A stretch of DNA of 64,000 nt from Fragum whitleyi. Its lineage: Eukaryota; Mollusca; Bivalvia; Cardiida; Cardiidae. The DNA lies in contig OX411555.1 in NCBI GenBank assembly GCA_948146395.1, forward strand, positions 46,262,065 through 46,326,064, in the 5' to 3' direction. Positions 44,691 to 59,019 of the stretch are shown in pieces. The translations under genes were made by a program, and so were the position numbers. How positions within the stretch are numbered: the stretch's first letter is position 1; each line of letters begins with the position of its first letter. The notes under the pieces were generated by a model. It was not told the origin of the DNA. It worked only from the letters and a program-made list of their open reading frames with translations, and ran no database searches.

Positions 44691-47689
44691 ATGTGAGGTA
44701 TAGCGCAATTTTATTGACTTGAATCTAACCCCTGCTATTTAGATGCATGAAAATCTTATTACCTTCTCGGCTATTTTAGCATTTTTTGCACAGAGATTAA
44801 ATTCGATGAAATTAACAATGGTATATCACGTGGTAATCTCGGTACAAAAAAGAAATTGAATTCAACGAAAATCAATTTATATACTCTTAAAGGTATCTAT
44901 TTTTCGAAAATTTAAAGATATGAAAATCCGAAACGTTCTACTCAGGCCAGCCTTTGAAGATCACACGTCACAGAAGGACAAAATTTAGCTGAATGTTCAA
45001 GATATGACAAGAATTTATTCTTATTGTCGAGGAACGATTAAATGGGTCAACCATAATGGAGAGGATATAATTGATTTCTGTCAATCTAGATTACTTAAAT
45101 AACAAGATATCTCCGAAAGTTTCATATAATGAATTCCGCGTTATTTTTCTTGTCTTAGATTTCGTGTCATTTTTGTAATAAGACGGAATAGAAGCAGAAA
45201 TTAGAGTTAAACAATTTTTATTTAGGATTCTAGGGTGGGTAAAAAAGTACAGGCTTACTTATACTTAGTGGAAAAGGTTTAGCAACATTTAATATTTTCA
45301 ACCAAATATTTTATTTTTGAAAAATATTTTAGTCGAAGAAGCAAACCATTGATTTCAATATCCGAGCTTATAATCTATGTTTATCTTTGTCGCTGTGCTG
45401 ATTCTACAATCCCAAAACATAACCGAAACAGCGGGAGGGGGATTTTATAGTCAAAGCTTATAATTCTTAGTCTAGATTCAATATCACGCAGTCTGGAGTG
45501 ACACGCATTCAAGAAAATGTTATCTATGGTAATGGGTTTTCTTTCGTAACGAAAACGAATCTTCTCGATGTAAACGTTTGATTGACGTTACGTGAACAGC
45601 GTCTCCCCAATTTCTAAAACTATGGCTAACGTGTTAGATTTCAAATGATTAGATCAAATTGAAGTGATCATTGAAAGGTTCTTGAGGCAATATTATCGCG
45701 TTTTAAATAATTGGCGTCTTAGAAATATGACAACACAGACATAATGTTATCTGACCATCTTCCTTTAGTGACCATATCACTGTAATGCGTTGAATGGCTT
45801 TCTTTGAATCGTTTTAGTATTCATGCGAAGTGATGAAAAGCGGAGATATCAGACTGACTTTAGTCTGTAAATGGGAACTACCGACGTAAAAAGTATAAAA
45901 CCTGATATTACACTTTTACTGATGATCTGCAAATTAAACATTGCTGATTCGTATAGGCAAGCGATAAGCTCATTACTCAGGTAACAGCTCGCTAAATTGA
46001 TATTAACACAGACTATTTGAAAATACAACCAACAGTGTTGCAAAACATTTTTGACTCTGCATATTTACTGTTGAGATCAATCTCTTCTCGTTATACAAGG
46101 CTTGTTAAAAGTTTATCCGGATTTTTCATGGCAAAATTTTATTTTTTGAAGCAACGGTACTAAATTTGGTATAGGATTTAAATCTATGTTGATGCACCAC
46201 ATCTTATCTGTTCCTTTGGTTGGCATGTAACAGCTGCCTTTTTTTGCCGAACATCATCTATTGCAACTTTACAAACATGGACACTCACACTATTTTTGTT
46301 GAAGGATGGCGCCTTCAGAGTGTTTTGGTTTGTATTTTTCAGGGTTTGGAGATTCTCAACTGAAAAAATAAGATTCGTACGGTACGAAAAAATCGGTCAT
46401 TATAATTTATTTTGTTTGCTTAATTAATGTGGTTTTTTCTACAAATCAGGAAGTGGAGATTTTATTTATCTTGGAGAAATGGGCCTGTTGAATTAAACAT
46501 CTAACGATCATTTCAAAAATTGACGTTGCTTCTAAAGTAACTAATTATGGAATTCTGCCATGCATTATCTCATTAGAAAAGACGATTCCAATGAGATATT
46601 GCAGTGCAGAATCTAACAATGAATGAAATCATCCGGTACAATTATTTATTTTGACTAACAATTGATGTTCTCGTAAGATGCTAAGTAAAATAGACCCAAC
46701 AGCCCCTTCCCACTGAGGACTCCAAGCTCTGATACACAAAAATGATCCTTGCTATTGTCCACTGTCACCATTGACATAAAGCGCTTCATGCTATAACTGT
46801 GGGTACCAATATTGTTCATCGTTTAAGGTTTGGGAAAAAACGGTCTTTTAACTCACATATGCATTATCGAACAAGAAAATACATAGATACAACTTGGTAT
46901 TCATTTTTCTATATTTTTAAACTATGTTTCACTAGCTATGGTGTTTATTAAATGAAATCTCTTAGAATGACTCGTTTTCATTACTGTCCTAATGTTTGAA
47001 AACGTGTATGAAAGCAAGCGATGGAATTCACTACAAACGAGTCCAATCGAATTCGCTAAAGTGCGATTACTTATTGTCACGCTATCGTGACTAGAATGCA
47101 TCTTGTGGTACCCAAGTTTTATCTCGAAAAGAATTGGATTAGTTCAAACTGTATTTCAGAGCTTGTGTTGCATAATCTTATTTCAATCTACCAATATCCC
47201 ATTTTCTTTAACATCAGACACAAACAAGAGTTCTAATTAGCTTTCGTTTGTGAGTGCAATGTCAATACTTCTTTTCCTGGCATTGTAATTAATAGCGAAT
47301 ACGACTAGAAAACTCTTTTAAGATATGGGCTTAACAATATTGTGATATTCCAAAGATGAGATTTCGTGTGCATCTACCAATTGATTGTATTTTGCCGTCG
47401 GGGAAAATCAAATTCAAATCTCAAACACATACAGTACCATAAATGAAGGGAATGTACTATAACAATTTTGAAAACAATATCAAACTTGACTTTATAAGCC
47501 TTTTTCTTTATCTTTTCCATTTTTTCTTCTCTAAGGTCTAAGCTTCAATTCAATGCTGCAAACGAGAATGCAGCAGTTTTAAAAAGGTAATTTCAAGTTC
47601 CCAATTCAAATACTTTTACGTAAACAAAGATACAGCTGCGCAGTTAAGAAAATCTCTTTTCGAGGCTCACACAACACGTCTTTTCGCGT

Positions 47690-48225
47690 TGGCGTATGGT
47701 TAGTGATAGAGCCTTCATATTTTACATGATGATTGCTTGGAACACGGAATTTCTGTAGATACCAAGTTCAAGGTCTTCAGTCAAGGTCAGGGTTATGTTT
47801 CAATGTCATTTTGTTTTAAAAAATAAAATTTTAACATCGGCTGTTACTTTTGAATGGTATGTGATCGGGCTTGCATAATGTACATGACGATTGCTTTGGT
47901 CAAAACCTTTCTATTGGTATCAAGTTCAAGGTAATCAGTCAAGGTCATGTCATTTTGCAAGATCAAATTTGTTAAACAATATATAAAACTTTAACATTAA
48001 AGTGACCATTATTTTGAATGGTAAGTAATATGGCCTTATATTCCACTTGATGATTGTTTGGTACAAGACCTTCCTGTTGGTACCAAGTTCAAGGGAATCA
48101 GACAAGGACAGGTCGTTTTTCAAGGTCAAATTACTAGTAATGAAAATATAAGACTTTAATATTGGCTATACCTTTTGATGGTAAGTGATATGGTCTTCAT
48201 ATTTCAAACATGGTTTTAAATGAAA
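47690..48225 (+). repeat. ~163-bp tandem repeat, 3.3 units
   Basis: Each unit has TTACATGATGATTGCTT, then ACCAAGTTCAAGG, then CAGTCAAGGTCA, and ends ACTTTTGAATGGTA. Units begin near 47700, 47862, 48025 and 48183 (the last partial). The D'' copy is at 60960-61490. The AAGGTCA word is shared with the element at 40823-41315. Confidence 0.8.
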
Positions 48226-50240
48226 CAATCAAAACCCAAGGTGTTATTATCACCTCGGTGTCGTTCGCGCTGGTATTGGCAATAGTGCTGGCGTAGGCAT
48301 GACAAACTTTGTTATTGAAGATATCTTCATGAAACTTGGCATGTGTGTTCACCATCACAAAAGCCATCAAGACTATCAACGGGGATAAATGTTGGAGCTT
48401 TCTTGCAAGAGTTAGCCCCTTATTTACTTTTTTGCATTAACCAGCACCTGCAGCCGAGCGTTGCACCCGTAGACGGTGCTCTTGTTAAAGTTATACCTAT
48501 TTTCTTACCTCTCTGTATATACTTTCCAGCAATTCACAGCCTATGTGCAGTTATCAAAGGCAGTGCTCTTATAATAGTATTATTGCAATCTAATGAAATG
48601 ATGAACTTTAATTAGTTCAAATAGCATCACATGGGGGAAATCCATTGCACTTTATATCTGTATAAAATGCGATAGGTCTTTCGGGAAAAAACCCTCCCTT
48701 CGATCTGCAAATTCAGTGTTGTAGAAATCGAATAACCCAGTTCTCCTTCTGCATCTAACATTGCTATTTAATCTATTAGAAATTAAGATATTTTCGAAAA
48801 AAAATTTTTACAAGCATGCAGTTCTGATTCTGAAATGAAGTCAACAACGAGTCGACGAAGATCATCAATCAACCCTCTGAAGTAAGCCGGACCACACTTG
48901 TTTCGTTTAAAATGCAGACTAACTTGGCAAAAATTATTTTTTGAGCATAATTACCTCAACGAATGCCAAAACTGTCGTTTATTTTTATACCACTTGTAAA
49001 CTTTATGCATTTTAATAAAAGGGGCCGAGTGACTTTTTCAATGCGTTAATTGGGGTATATGGTGCAATTGTCTTAGTACATGGCTAAAACATAATTTGTT
49101 CCGGAGGTTTTTTGTCATGTGCCAAGGCAATTGCACTTTATAGTCCAATTAACGCAGTGAAAGAAAAGCTTTGTAACATAGAAGTTTAACATAGTCTGCA
49201 ATAATCATGGTTAACAACATTAGTCATTAATAGAAAGGCTGTTAGTAAGTCGCCATTGCGAGCGGGATATGTACAAAATATCAAAAAAAAAAATAAAATG
49301 TTGTCGATATTATGGAATCTACCCCTGCTATACCCGGTATAACTCACGTTATCATCCCTCATTAACACTGTTTGATTAATGTACACAAATACGGGTAATA
49401 GGGAAAATGAAAACGGAGAAGACTGAAAATAGGAACAGGAAGCAAGTGATGAATAATAATTTCGTCTTCTAAGGAATGGTTTACAGTCGACAATAGGTCT
49501 ATCTATTTGTGCAGTACTTGTTAATCCAGGATTGCAATTAGACAATGATGAAAAGAGTGAGTGTCATGTTATTTCCTGTGATGTTAGTGGAATATCCAAT
49601 CTTTGTAAAACGGGAACCGAGTATTATCTTGGAGTATGTCTAGAATCACTAAAAGGCCATTTGTATTCTCTATTGAATGTTTTCTTTGATTCCCTTTTAT
49701 TGCATGGACCAGACGCTTTATGCGTAAATGTAGACATTGTTTGTCATTCTATAGACATAAAACGTGATAACATGTGAGATTTTATCTTCAAAGAAAAAAT
49801 CGACGCAATATGATATAGTCTTCGTTGTGCTGAAATGGCTAGTCAAAGGTGCTAAAGTCTGTCAACGAATGCTCCTATTGAGCCACTTGGATGTTTAATC
49901 TACGAAAATAACAATACTTAACCTACAGAGGACAGCTGAAAAGAAATTTGACATTTCATTTCTTTTTTTTTTCAAATAAAAACAAAGAAATTGTTTTTGT
50001 TAAAACTTTTGATAAGGTTCGTTTTTGTTTGCTTCTCGCCAGTTTTCTGAATCTAGAGTGATCAAACTACCTTCCTATACAGTTATTTCCAAAATACGGC
50101 CCGTTGTTGAGCAATAATGGATCCAATATTATTATTTTTTTATATTTATTTTACAGAGTTCCCAGATGGTCTTTTTTTTGAAATGAGTTTGAATCCATTA
50201 TCGGTTAAGTAAGAATGACACAGAAATCGAAAAGACTTAA

Positions 50241-50380
50241 GGTAGTGGACCCATCATAGTTTTGCAATGTCTCAAAAGTAATGAACTTAAACAATGTTAA
50301 CCAAGGTTTCCTAATGATTTTCAACATTGTGAAAGATCATATGTCCCGAAATTTTGTGGAACTATTACGGGTCGACTACC
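50241..50380. repeat. TTAA-flanked palindromic MITE, copy 2
   Basis: GGTAGTGGACCC at the left and GGGTCGACTACC at the right, with intact TTAA on both sides (50237-50240 and 50381-50384). The centre has lost about 17 bp compared with its duplicate at 63508-63664, which removes one arm of the inner hairpin. Confidence 0.85.
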
Positions 50381-50720
50381 TTAATCGTCCTCAGACTGCG
50401 CATGTTGACAAAGTAAATTCTTTACGAGCTTCCCGTTTTGTTGGACGGGTCGTATACTTAGATCTTTTGAATCATCACGAATAAAAAAAGGGCTAAGACC
50501 ACAAAAAGAAAATGAGATTTTTAATGGAAATGTCATTTTAACAATTACTGGAATCCTCGCATTTTCAAAGCAAGTTCAAAAGTTCAGGCCATTTTTCTTT
50601 AAAAACGTACTCTTTTATAATTTTTTTCTTCCCTACAACTAATTCACATCGATTTGTTTTGTATCATTTATCCACATTAGCAATTCTGTTCTTTTCTAGT
50701 ACGCGTAGCGACTCTCGATA

Positions 50721-52660
50721 GTAAAATTAGATTTTATTTACAAGTGATTCCAAGAATCAGTATAAATAATAAACCTAAATTTGTTGAAAAAAAGTATTTA
50801 GAAAAAACTCTCATTGAGTTTAACAATCGAAACTATGAACTTTGACTCTTTTAATTTTAATAAAAACCGTCTAGGCGTAAATGTTGCATTCTGCTACAAG
50901 TATTTTACTTATTTGTCGCCGCATTAAATGGCGGGGGGGGGGGGGATTTTGGCAAAAAATTACGATCGTAACTTAGTTAAAGCCATCATCAGCAGGTTTT
51001 ACCTCAAGCGTTCCGTCATTTTCCTATTAGTAATGTTTAATAATATGACCTTTGACCCCGAAGATGACCACAATTTTGGTTGTAGTTATTTGCTATTCTT
51101 CAGAATGTTTTTTTTTTTTCATCAGATTATTGAAAGCTTTCTTTTTCCTTTTTCAAATCTATACTGTGATGCTATGCAAGCTTCAGAGGTTTAATCGTTC
51201 AGAATTGAATTAAACCATATCAAACAGCAGAGCTGAATGTTGAAAGAAATTCATATTTGTGGCAGTTTTTAGAAAATTGTTGTGGTCCAAGAAGATTAAA
51301 TTTGTGTCTTTTTTAATACGTGAACGTGTCCGATTTTCACAATGTCTAGTGAAGAAACAACTAATTGGTAGAAATTGTAAAGACCTGATAGAAGACAAAA
51401 GCTGCGTTTTCACTAAAGCACTGTACATTGATAGTCTCTACATGATAAGAGAGGCAGCTGTTTTAGAACAACACGCACTGAGCAGCAAATTATGATTAAA
51501 ATCGTATTTACTAGATATATTTCAAATTACTCTTGATAGTATTTGGATATGATAGTTGGATGTTTTGTTTCGTGTCATAAAAGACATCGGAAAACATTTG
51601 GTTATGAACCGATCGCCTTTAATATAAAATGATTAATTAGAATAATTGATTTTCACTTCGTTGGATTTCGTGAAACTTTCGGAGGTAGTAGGCCAAGTAC
51701 TGCAAGCATAACTAATTAAAAACACAACAATTTCAAATTAAGCTAAACATAATTGTTCACAATCCTAGAAAATCTTGAGTTTCTAAGGCAACGATTTGAT
51801 TTTATCATAAAAGTGTCAAATAATTGTGACATTGCAAAATTAAATATCAGAATGTTTATTCGGTGTCATTTAAAGCATACAATAACAAAACTTACTGCTT
51901 AGTCATACTGGAAATACCTCAAAATGGGATAGTTGCAGTGCTATTGACCTCTTACCGTTAAACTAATTATTTAAGCCTCAACTCTGCGATTTTGTTATTT
52001 AGGCATAGGACATTGCGTAAATTAACTTTTTTAGTATTTTTGGTTTAGTAAGAAATTGGGCAATTCATAGAATAGCATGGCAAATTTTGTTTCATAGTGA
52101 TATCAGTTAAACATGTCTCTAATGACCTAGTGTTGGAATAGGAATGATCGTGAGATGCATTAGGAAAGCATTTTTGACTTTTTTATGATTATATGCTCTT
52201 TAATTTGCATTTTCAATTTAAAGAAAATCTATTCGTATACAAAAACAGGTACATATATACGATTGGTATCTGTATCTGTATTGGTATCTCCATATTCATT
52301 GCTACTTTCAACTCCACTTAAATATTTACTAAAAAGGATAACTCTTATTTCACATTTTCAAAAGTGTTTTCAACGCATTTATGTCCTCCAAGATGGTTCT
52401 TAAAAGGGTCATCATCGAAATTACATAGTTTGACTGTAAAGTACCTTATTATATAGAGTGTAGAATGCCTTGTACACTATCATTATAAATTCAACATGTA
52501 TTATTAAATCCGAGCTACATTATCTTTTCGGACATGCATATTTCGAAGTTTTCTGAAAAAAACACGTGTCTTGTATCCATCAAGTTTAAAATAACAGTCC
52601 TCCTTTTGGTTTAGACCTCGTGTGGTTAGGGATTTACAAATTGTCTGCTGGTTAATAAGG
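50721..52660. other. Spacer between D' and D''
   Basis: No coding sequence or repeat family is recognised, apart from a 13-G run at 50933-50945. ORFs of up to 88 codons have no motifs. A search against unit 1 for missing A, B or C blocks found nothing by eye. Confidence 0.5.
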
Positions 52661-53000
52661 ATAGTGGTTTGTAAATACCGATGACATGGACTGTAAAGTT
52701 TATTTTCAAAATGAGTTTCCATATCCCACACTCAAAACTCTGTTTTGTGTTGACAGGAATATTTTGAATGTTCTGTACATTTCTTTAGCACAAGGTTCTA
52801 AGGCTACTGTTTAGTATTCGTGAACAAATGATATCCGTCGCAAAAACATCGATGGTTTCAGTACGGACTAACATATACCAAGTTGAAAAAAGTTTAGCAA
52901 CATTTAATATTTTTAACTAAATATTTTTATTTATCAAACATATTCTAGTCAACGGAGCAAAACATGTAATTTAATATCCGAGCTTTAAATCTATGTTTTT

Positions 53001-55447
53001 AAGTTGGAATGCGGAGCATTTCCAACTTAGATTAAACAAAACCGCAAAATGAACACAAGATAATTCCATTTCGGGTTTTCTGATAACACATATCACGTGA
53101 ACAGGAAGTAAATACACTTCGGCCTATTTTGTATATCTCAACTTGACATAGATATGCACTTTATTTCATCAAGAAGTAATAATGTTGAGCAATTACACAA
53201 CTATCACTTCATGTAAATTATTAACACGCTAATTTATGTTTTAAACGATATTTATTGAAACTTGCGTACGAATTTACTAGTATCACATATTTGCATTACT
53301 ATATTTGGAAATCATGTGATAAGTCAAGTCCAATAAAGTCAGCTATTGACAATAGCACTGGTCAATCACGTGATGTGCTTATTTGGCAATGTCGCGACCT
53401 GTTATTCATAGAATTGTGGAAATACCACAAGCCAATCACGTGATCTGCTTATATGGTAATGTCGCGAGCGGTTTTTCGTAGAATTATGTTGTAGCTTCTT
53501 TTAGAGTTCTAGTTTCTCTTTCTGAACGAACTTTTTTCACACTTCTACAAAATAGTTCAAATGTTTTTGGATCTAATTGTTCCGTAAAGCATCATTAGAA
53601 ACGTGCAACATCTGCAGATTATTTATCTGTATTAAAATCCGATCCAGCAAATATTCCCTTTCTAATGCTTCTCTAAAACAACAACAACAAAAAAACCCGG
53701 AACCCATTTCCAAATCGCGCGATAATTTCTCTGATGGTGGATGCAGCAAGGATCGATGAAGGTATAGATCCACAAGGTTAAGTGAGTGATCAAAGTTCAA
53801 TTTTGTCTCCACCTGTATAGAAAAATACCTTTGATCACTAACCCTAAATTGCGGGTCTAAAGGCAAATATTTATCTTCTCTTTCTACTTTTGTCCATTTT
53901 CTTTAAAACTGCTTAGTAAATAAATTCACTTATGCAAAAATACGTTTTTGCACAATCCTTCAAATATCATTGAAGAATATGACAGGTTAACTACAGCCTT
54001 GGTTTTTATCAAATATCTGAACGAGTTTACCAACCCCACGTGTTTTGTCTTCGGGGGCCTCTTTCAAGAAAGGTCCCACGACCGAAATTTGATCGTATCA
54101 CAATCGTACGATTAAAATTGGCTTTCAAGAAGCATTTTTGGCTTTCAAGAAACATGTCGTATTGTTTAATTTACTCATAAATTTGCGACACCTAAAGGCT
54201 AGTCGTGAATTTTGCGATTTTGACTGTGCAAGCATACGTACGCATGTACGCCTACTTTTCTTGTAAAGCACAACTCCTCCAAAGTTTCTTGTTGGATTTA
54301 GATGAAACTTTAACAGAATGTTCCGAGTCACCTGACCTTGCGCATAAACTCATGGTTTGGTGAATTTCAGCCGCGTCTTGGAAAAAGGGACCTTCATGTG
54401 AGAAAAAATCTGGTGAACACAACTCCCCCTCCATTTCTGGACCGATTTTGATGAAACTTTCACAAAACGTTCCTAGCCACCTGACTTAGCGCATATTCTA
54501 ACGCAGTTTGGTGAATTTTAGACTTGCCATGGAAAAAGGGGGCCTTCTTGAAAAAATGATTTTGTGGATGAAACTTTAAAAAAATGTTCCTAGTCACCTG
54601 ACCTTGCCTATATAGTCGCGGTTTGGTGAATTACAATTACGTCATGGAAAAAGGGACCGTCTTGTAAAATGCTTGTGAACGCAACTCCTCCTTTATTCAT
54701 GGACTTATTTCAAAGATTTTTTTAACGAAATGTACATTGTTACCTTTGCATGTTGTTACAATTAAGTGAATTTCAGTCGCGTCATGGAAAAAGGGGCCTT
54801 CATGTCAAAATTCTTTTGAATAAAACTCCTCCTTCATGGAAAAATTGTCCGTATTGTTAATTTTCTTATAATACAAATTGTACATTTGTACAAGATGAAA
54901 GTTAACAGCTCTTTTATCCCCCACCGTTTTCGGCGAGGGGATAAAGTAATGGTCTCCGTCCGTCATTTCGTCGTTCCATCGTTCCGAGGTTCCGTCACTA
55001 AACTTGTCCGGAGCATATCTCCTAAAGTAAAATAGCAATCGTGCGATTTTTGTTCTTGAAAGAGACCCCAGGTCCCACTGGAATACCTACAATACTCATG
55101 AACAATTATGCCTTTATCTCCTCGATTCGCGCATAGTAATCATATCATTTGCGTGTACATTGATTTAAAATAAGCACGAATATATTTTCTTGGTTTTTCT
55201 AATACAGAATTATTTTCTCTCATTTCTTCATTTTTATTATTTTTCTTTTATCAGATGCAGGCCTGTATAGCGATTCAGGGAAATAAGCGTCTCTCGATTA
55301 GAAATACTTTGATTAATATACGCCCGTCAAAAGACGAGACATATTATGTGATCACCTGTGGTGGGCGGGAGGCGTCAGCTTCGTTAGTGGCTTGATGTCA
55401 CCGTCTCCTGAATGCATTCCAACTTATCAGTACTTTCAGTACTTTGA
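53001..55447 (-). mobile_element. Helentron-like element, copy 2
   Basis: In window orientation it starts with the 3' hairpin (AAGTTGGAATGCGG..TTTCCAACTT, 53001-53029) and ends CAGTACTTTCAGTACTTTGA. The first ~540 bases match copy 3 (57392-57975) and the last ~180 match both other copies. Its middle differs: about four ~135-160-bp units (54250-54850, ACTCCTCC..GATTTTGATGAAAC), a nested end with ATCCCCCACCG..CGAGGGGATA (54918-54945) and no MITE. D' at 45382 and D at 29785 give the empty site, a T-rich TTTATC/TTTTTC. Confidence 0.82.
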
Positions 55448-58109
55448 TTCTTTATCGCTGTGCTGATTCTACGATCACAAAACTTAACCGAAATAGCGGT
55501 GAGGAGATTTTAAAAGTCACAGCTTATCATTATAGTCTAGATTCATTATCACGCAGGCTGAAGTGACACGCATTCAAGAAAATGTTGTCTATGGTAATGG
55601 GTTGTCTTTCTTAACAAAACGAATCTTCTCTATGTAAACGTTTGATTGACGTTACGTGAACAGCGTCTCCCCAATTTCTAAAACTATGGCTAACGTGTCA
55701 GATTTCAAATGATTAGATCAAATTGAAGCGATCATGGGAAGGTTCTTGAGGCAATAATTATCGCGTTTTAACAGATTGGCGTCTAAGAAATATGACAATA
55801 CAGACATAATGTTATCTGATCATCCTCCTTTAGTGGCCATATTACTGTTTTTAATGCGTTGAGCGGCTTTCTTTGAATCCTTTTAGTACTCTTGCGAAGT
55901 GATGAAAAGGGAAAATATCAGACCGACTGTAGTCTGTAAATGGGAATTACCGACGTAAAAAGCATAAAACCGGGTATTACACCTTTACTGATGATATGCA
56001 AATTAAAGATTGTTGGTTTGTATAGGCAAGCGATAAGCTCATTGCTCAGGTAGCAACTCGCTAAATTGATATTATCACAGACTATTTGTAAATACAACCG
56101 ACAGTTTTGCAAAACATTTTTGACTATGTATATTTTCTGTTGAGATCAATCTCTTCTCGTTATACTAGGCTTGTTAAAAGTTTTCCGGATTTTTCATGGC
56201 AAAATTTTATTTTTTTGAAGCAACGGTACTGAATTTGGTATATTATTTAAATCTATGTCGGTGCACTACATCTTATCTTTTCCTTTGGTGGGCATGTAAC
56301 AGCTGCCTTTTTGCCGAACATCATTTATTGCAACTTTATAAACATGGGCTCTCACACTGTTTTTGTTGAAGGATGACGCCTTCAGGGAGATTTGGTTTGC
56401 ATTTATCAGGTTATGGAGATTCTCAACTGACAAAATAATATTTGTACGGTACGAAATAAAAACGGTCATAAAAGTCTATTTTGTTTACTTAATTACTGTG
56501 GTATTTTCCAAAAATCGGGTAGTGGAGATTTTATTTACCTTGTAGAGATGGGCCTTTTTAATTAAACATCTAACGATCATTTTTTCGAAAGTCAAAACTT
56601 GCATATAAAGTAGAAACTGAATATGTAATTCTACCATGCATTATCTCATTAGAATCGTCTTTTAAAGACGATTTCAATGGGATATTGCAGGGCAGAATCT
56701 AACAATGAATGAAACTCCAGGTACGATTAGTGATTTTGACTTACGATTAACTTTTTCGTAAGAAGCTAAGTAAAACGGACCCAACAGCCTCTTCCCACAG
56801 AGGACTCCAAGCTCTGATACACAAAAATGAGGTTTGCTATTGTCCACTGTCACCATTGACATAAAAGGCTTCAACGCGGCCCTGCATGCTGTAACCGTGA
56901 CCACCAATATTGTTCATCGTTTGAGGTTTGGAAAACAACGGTCTTTTAAGTCACATATGCCTAATCGACCAAGAAAGTACATAGATACAACTTGGTATTC
57001 ATTTTTCTATGATATTTTTAAATTACGTTTCAATTTCAATGGTTGTTATTAAATGAAATCTCTTAGAATGACTCGTTTTAATCACTGCCCTAATGATTGA
57101 CAACATGTATGAAAGCAAGCGATGGAATTTACTAATATCGGGTTACTTGTTGTCACGCTATCGTGCCTGGAGTGCAACTTGTGGTACCCAAGTTTTATCT
57201 CGAAAAGAATTGGTTTGTTCAAACTGTATTTCAGAGCTTGTGTTGCATAATCCTATTTCTGCCAATATCTTTTTTTCTTTAACATAAGTCACAAACAAGA
57301 GTTCTAATTAGCTTTCGTTTGTGAGTGCAATGTCAATACTTCTTTTCCTGGTATAGTAATTAATTGCGAATACGACGAGGAAACTCTTTTTAAGTTGGAA
57401 TGCGGAGCAATTCCAACTTAGATTTAACAAAACCGCAAAATGAACACAAGATAATTTCATTTCAGGTTTTTTGAGAACACATATCACGTGAGCAGGATGT
57501 GAATACTCTTCGACCTATTTTGTGTATCTCAACTTGACATAGACATACAGTTTATATCAAAAAAGTAATATTACTGTACAATTACACAACTGTCACTTCA
57601 TGTATACTATTAACACGCTTATTTATGTTTTAAACGATAGTTATTGAAAGTTGCGTAAGAATTTACTAGTATCACATGTTTGCATTACTATATTTGGAAA
57701 TCATGTGATAAGTCAAATAAGGTCAGCTATATACAAAAGCACTAGCCAATCACGTGATCTGCTTTTTTGGTAATGTCGCGATCTCTTTTCTCAGTATTAT
57801 GGCAATAACACAGGCCAATCACGTGATCTGCTTATTTGGTAATGTCGCTCCTGTTTTTCGTAGAATTATGTTATGGCTTCTTGTAGAGGTATTGTTTCTC
57901 TTTCTGGACGAATTTTTTACACATTTAACTTTTGACAAATTGTTATATTGTACATTTCTGTCTACAGTTACGAAATAAAAATCTTCAGTTTTTGTTGAAG
58001 GGATGATACACTTTTAAAGTTGATAAATATTTTTGCAACATATTGTCGTTTGTTTTTCGTTTTATTTCAGTTATCTACATGAATGTTTTAGTAAGAGCAC
58101 CACCTTAGA

Positions 58110-58549
58110 GTAAGTTACATCGTGAAATTGACATTCATCTCAATCAAAAACATACTTAATCGCTCACTCAGCGCTCCATTCATTCATTCCAAACACTCAC
58201 CCAAACCATTCAAAAACGCTCAAAATTACTAAGAAAAAAATTACACCAACATGTACATTCAAAATGAATAAAGTAAGAACCAAATCGTGATTTCACTGAC
58301 ATTATTGAAATCTAAAGCGTCTGATTGGTTCTTAACGCAATAGAAAAAGCTATTGATGGAACTTTACTGCATGTTTTATTAAAGGGAGGTTTTACATATC
58401 GCTAATTCTGTTCAGGGTGAACAAAATAAGCGACATTGGATTCCCGCCTTTAAATTTCACTCAAAACTCGCTCCGCTCACTCTTTCAACATCATTCCTAA
58501 ATCAAATCCAAAATCGTTCAACTTGTCAATGTCACGATGTTATAAACTG
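58110..58549. repeat. Tc1/mariner-like MITE, copy 8 (in Helentron-like copy 3)
   Basis: AAGTTACATCGTGAAATTG at the left and CAATGTCACGATGTTATAAACTG at the right, with AATCGCTCACTCAGCGC at 58158 and a clear centre (TCGCTAATTCTGTTC..GAACAAAATAAGCGA). Occupies the same internal position as 4808-5244 in copy 1. Confidence 0.75.
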
Positions 58550-59019
58550 TTCCCTCTACTCAGAAGTAGAAGAGCATATATTGATTTCACCATGACTGTC
58601 TGTCAGTCCATTGACCGCTTGCTTTCCGCTAGCTAAACGGAGAAGCAAATGACCTTCAATAACGGAACTACACAAATATTGCCCATGACCAAGAGAAATG
58701 CCCCATTGTTTCGGGATCATAAGTAGACTTTAACTGCTAACAGTTTCCACTCTAACTGAACAACCAATTGACCCAAATCATAAAACTCGATACAAATGTT
58801 TTCATAGGCCCGAGAAAGTACCCAATTTTAGAGTCATGAAGGTCGAAGGCACAATTGACCTTCGTCCAAAAATTGTCTTGAGATTTCAACTCATGAAGTA
58901 AAAGACTTCCCTGCGCATGTATGGTCCGTATCATTTTCTTCCTTTTAAGCTCACCTGGGCACAACGTGCTCAAGGGGAGCTTTTAGGTTCACACCGACTC
59001 CGTCGTCAACTTTCTTAAA

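Larger units (their letters stand above)
44920..50720. repeat. Duplication block D' (unit 2)
   Basis: Matches D (29325-32015) over its first part and D'' (52860-64000) over its full length in the same order, with no Helentron insertion; it supplies two empty sites (near 45382 and 47318). It includes a 163-bp satellite (47690-48225), a TTAA MITE (50241-50380) and copies of every ORF reported in D'' (for example 49532-49777 with 62920-63126). Those ORFs are short, differ by indels between copies and show no domain. Confidence 0.82.

Noticed and set aside
49532..49777. 81-codon ORF also found as 62920-63126 in D''
   Set aside because: Conserved only because the DNA is duplicated; the copies differ by indels and frame breaks, which argues against coding constraint.
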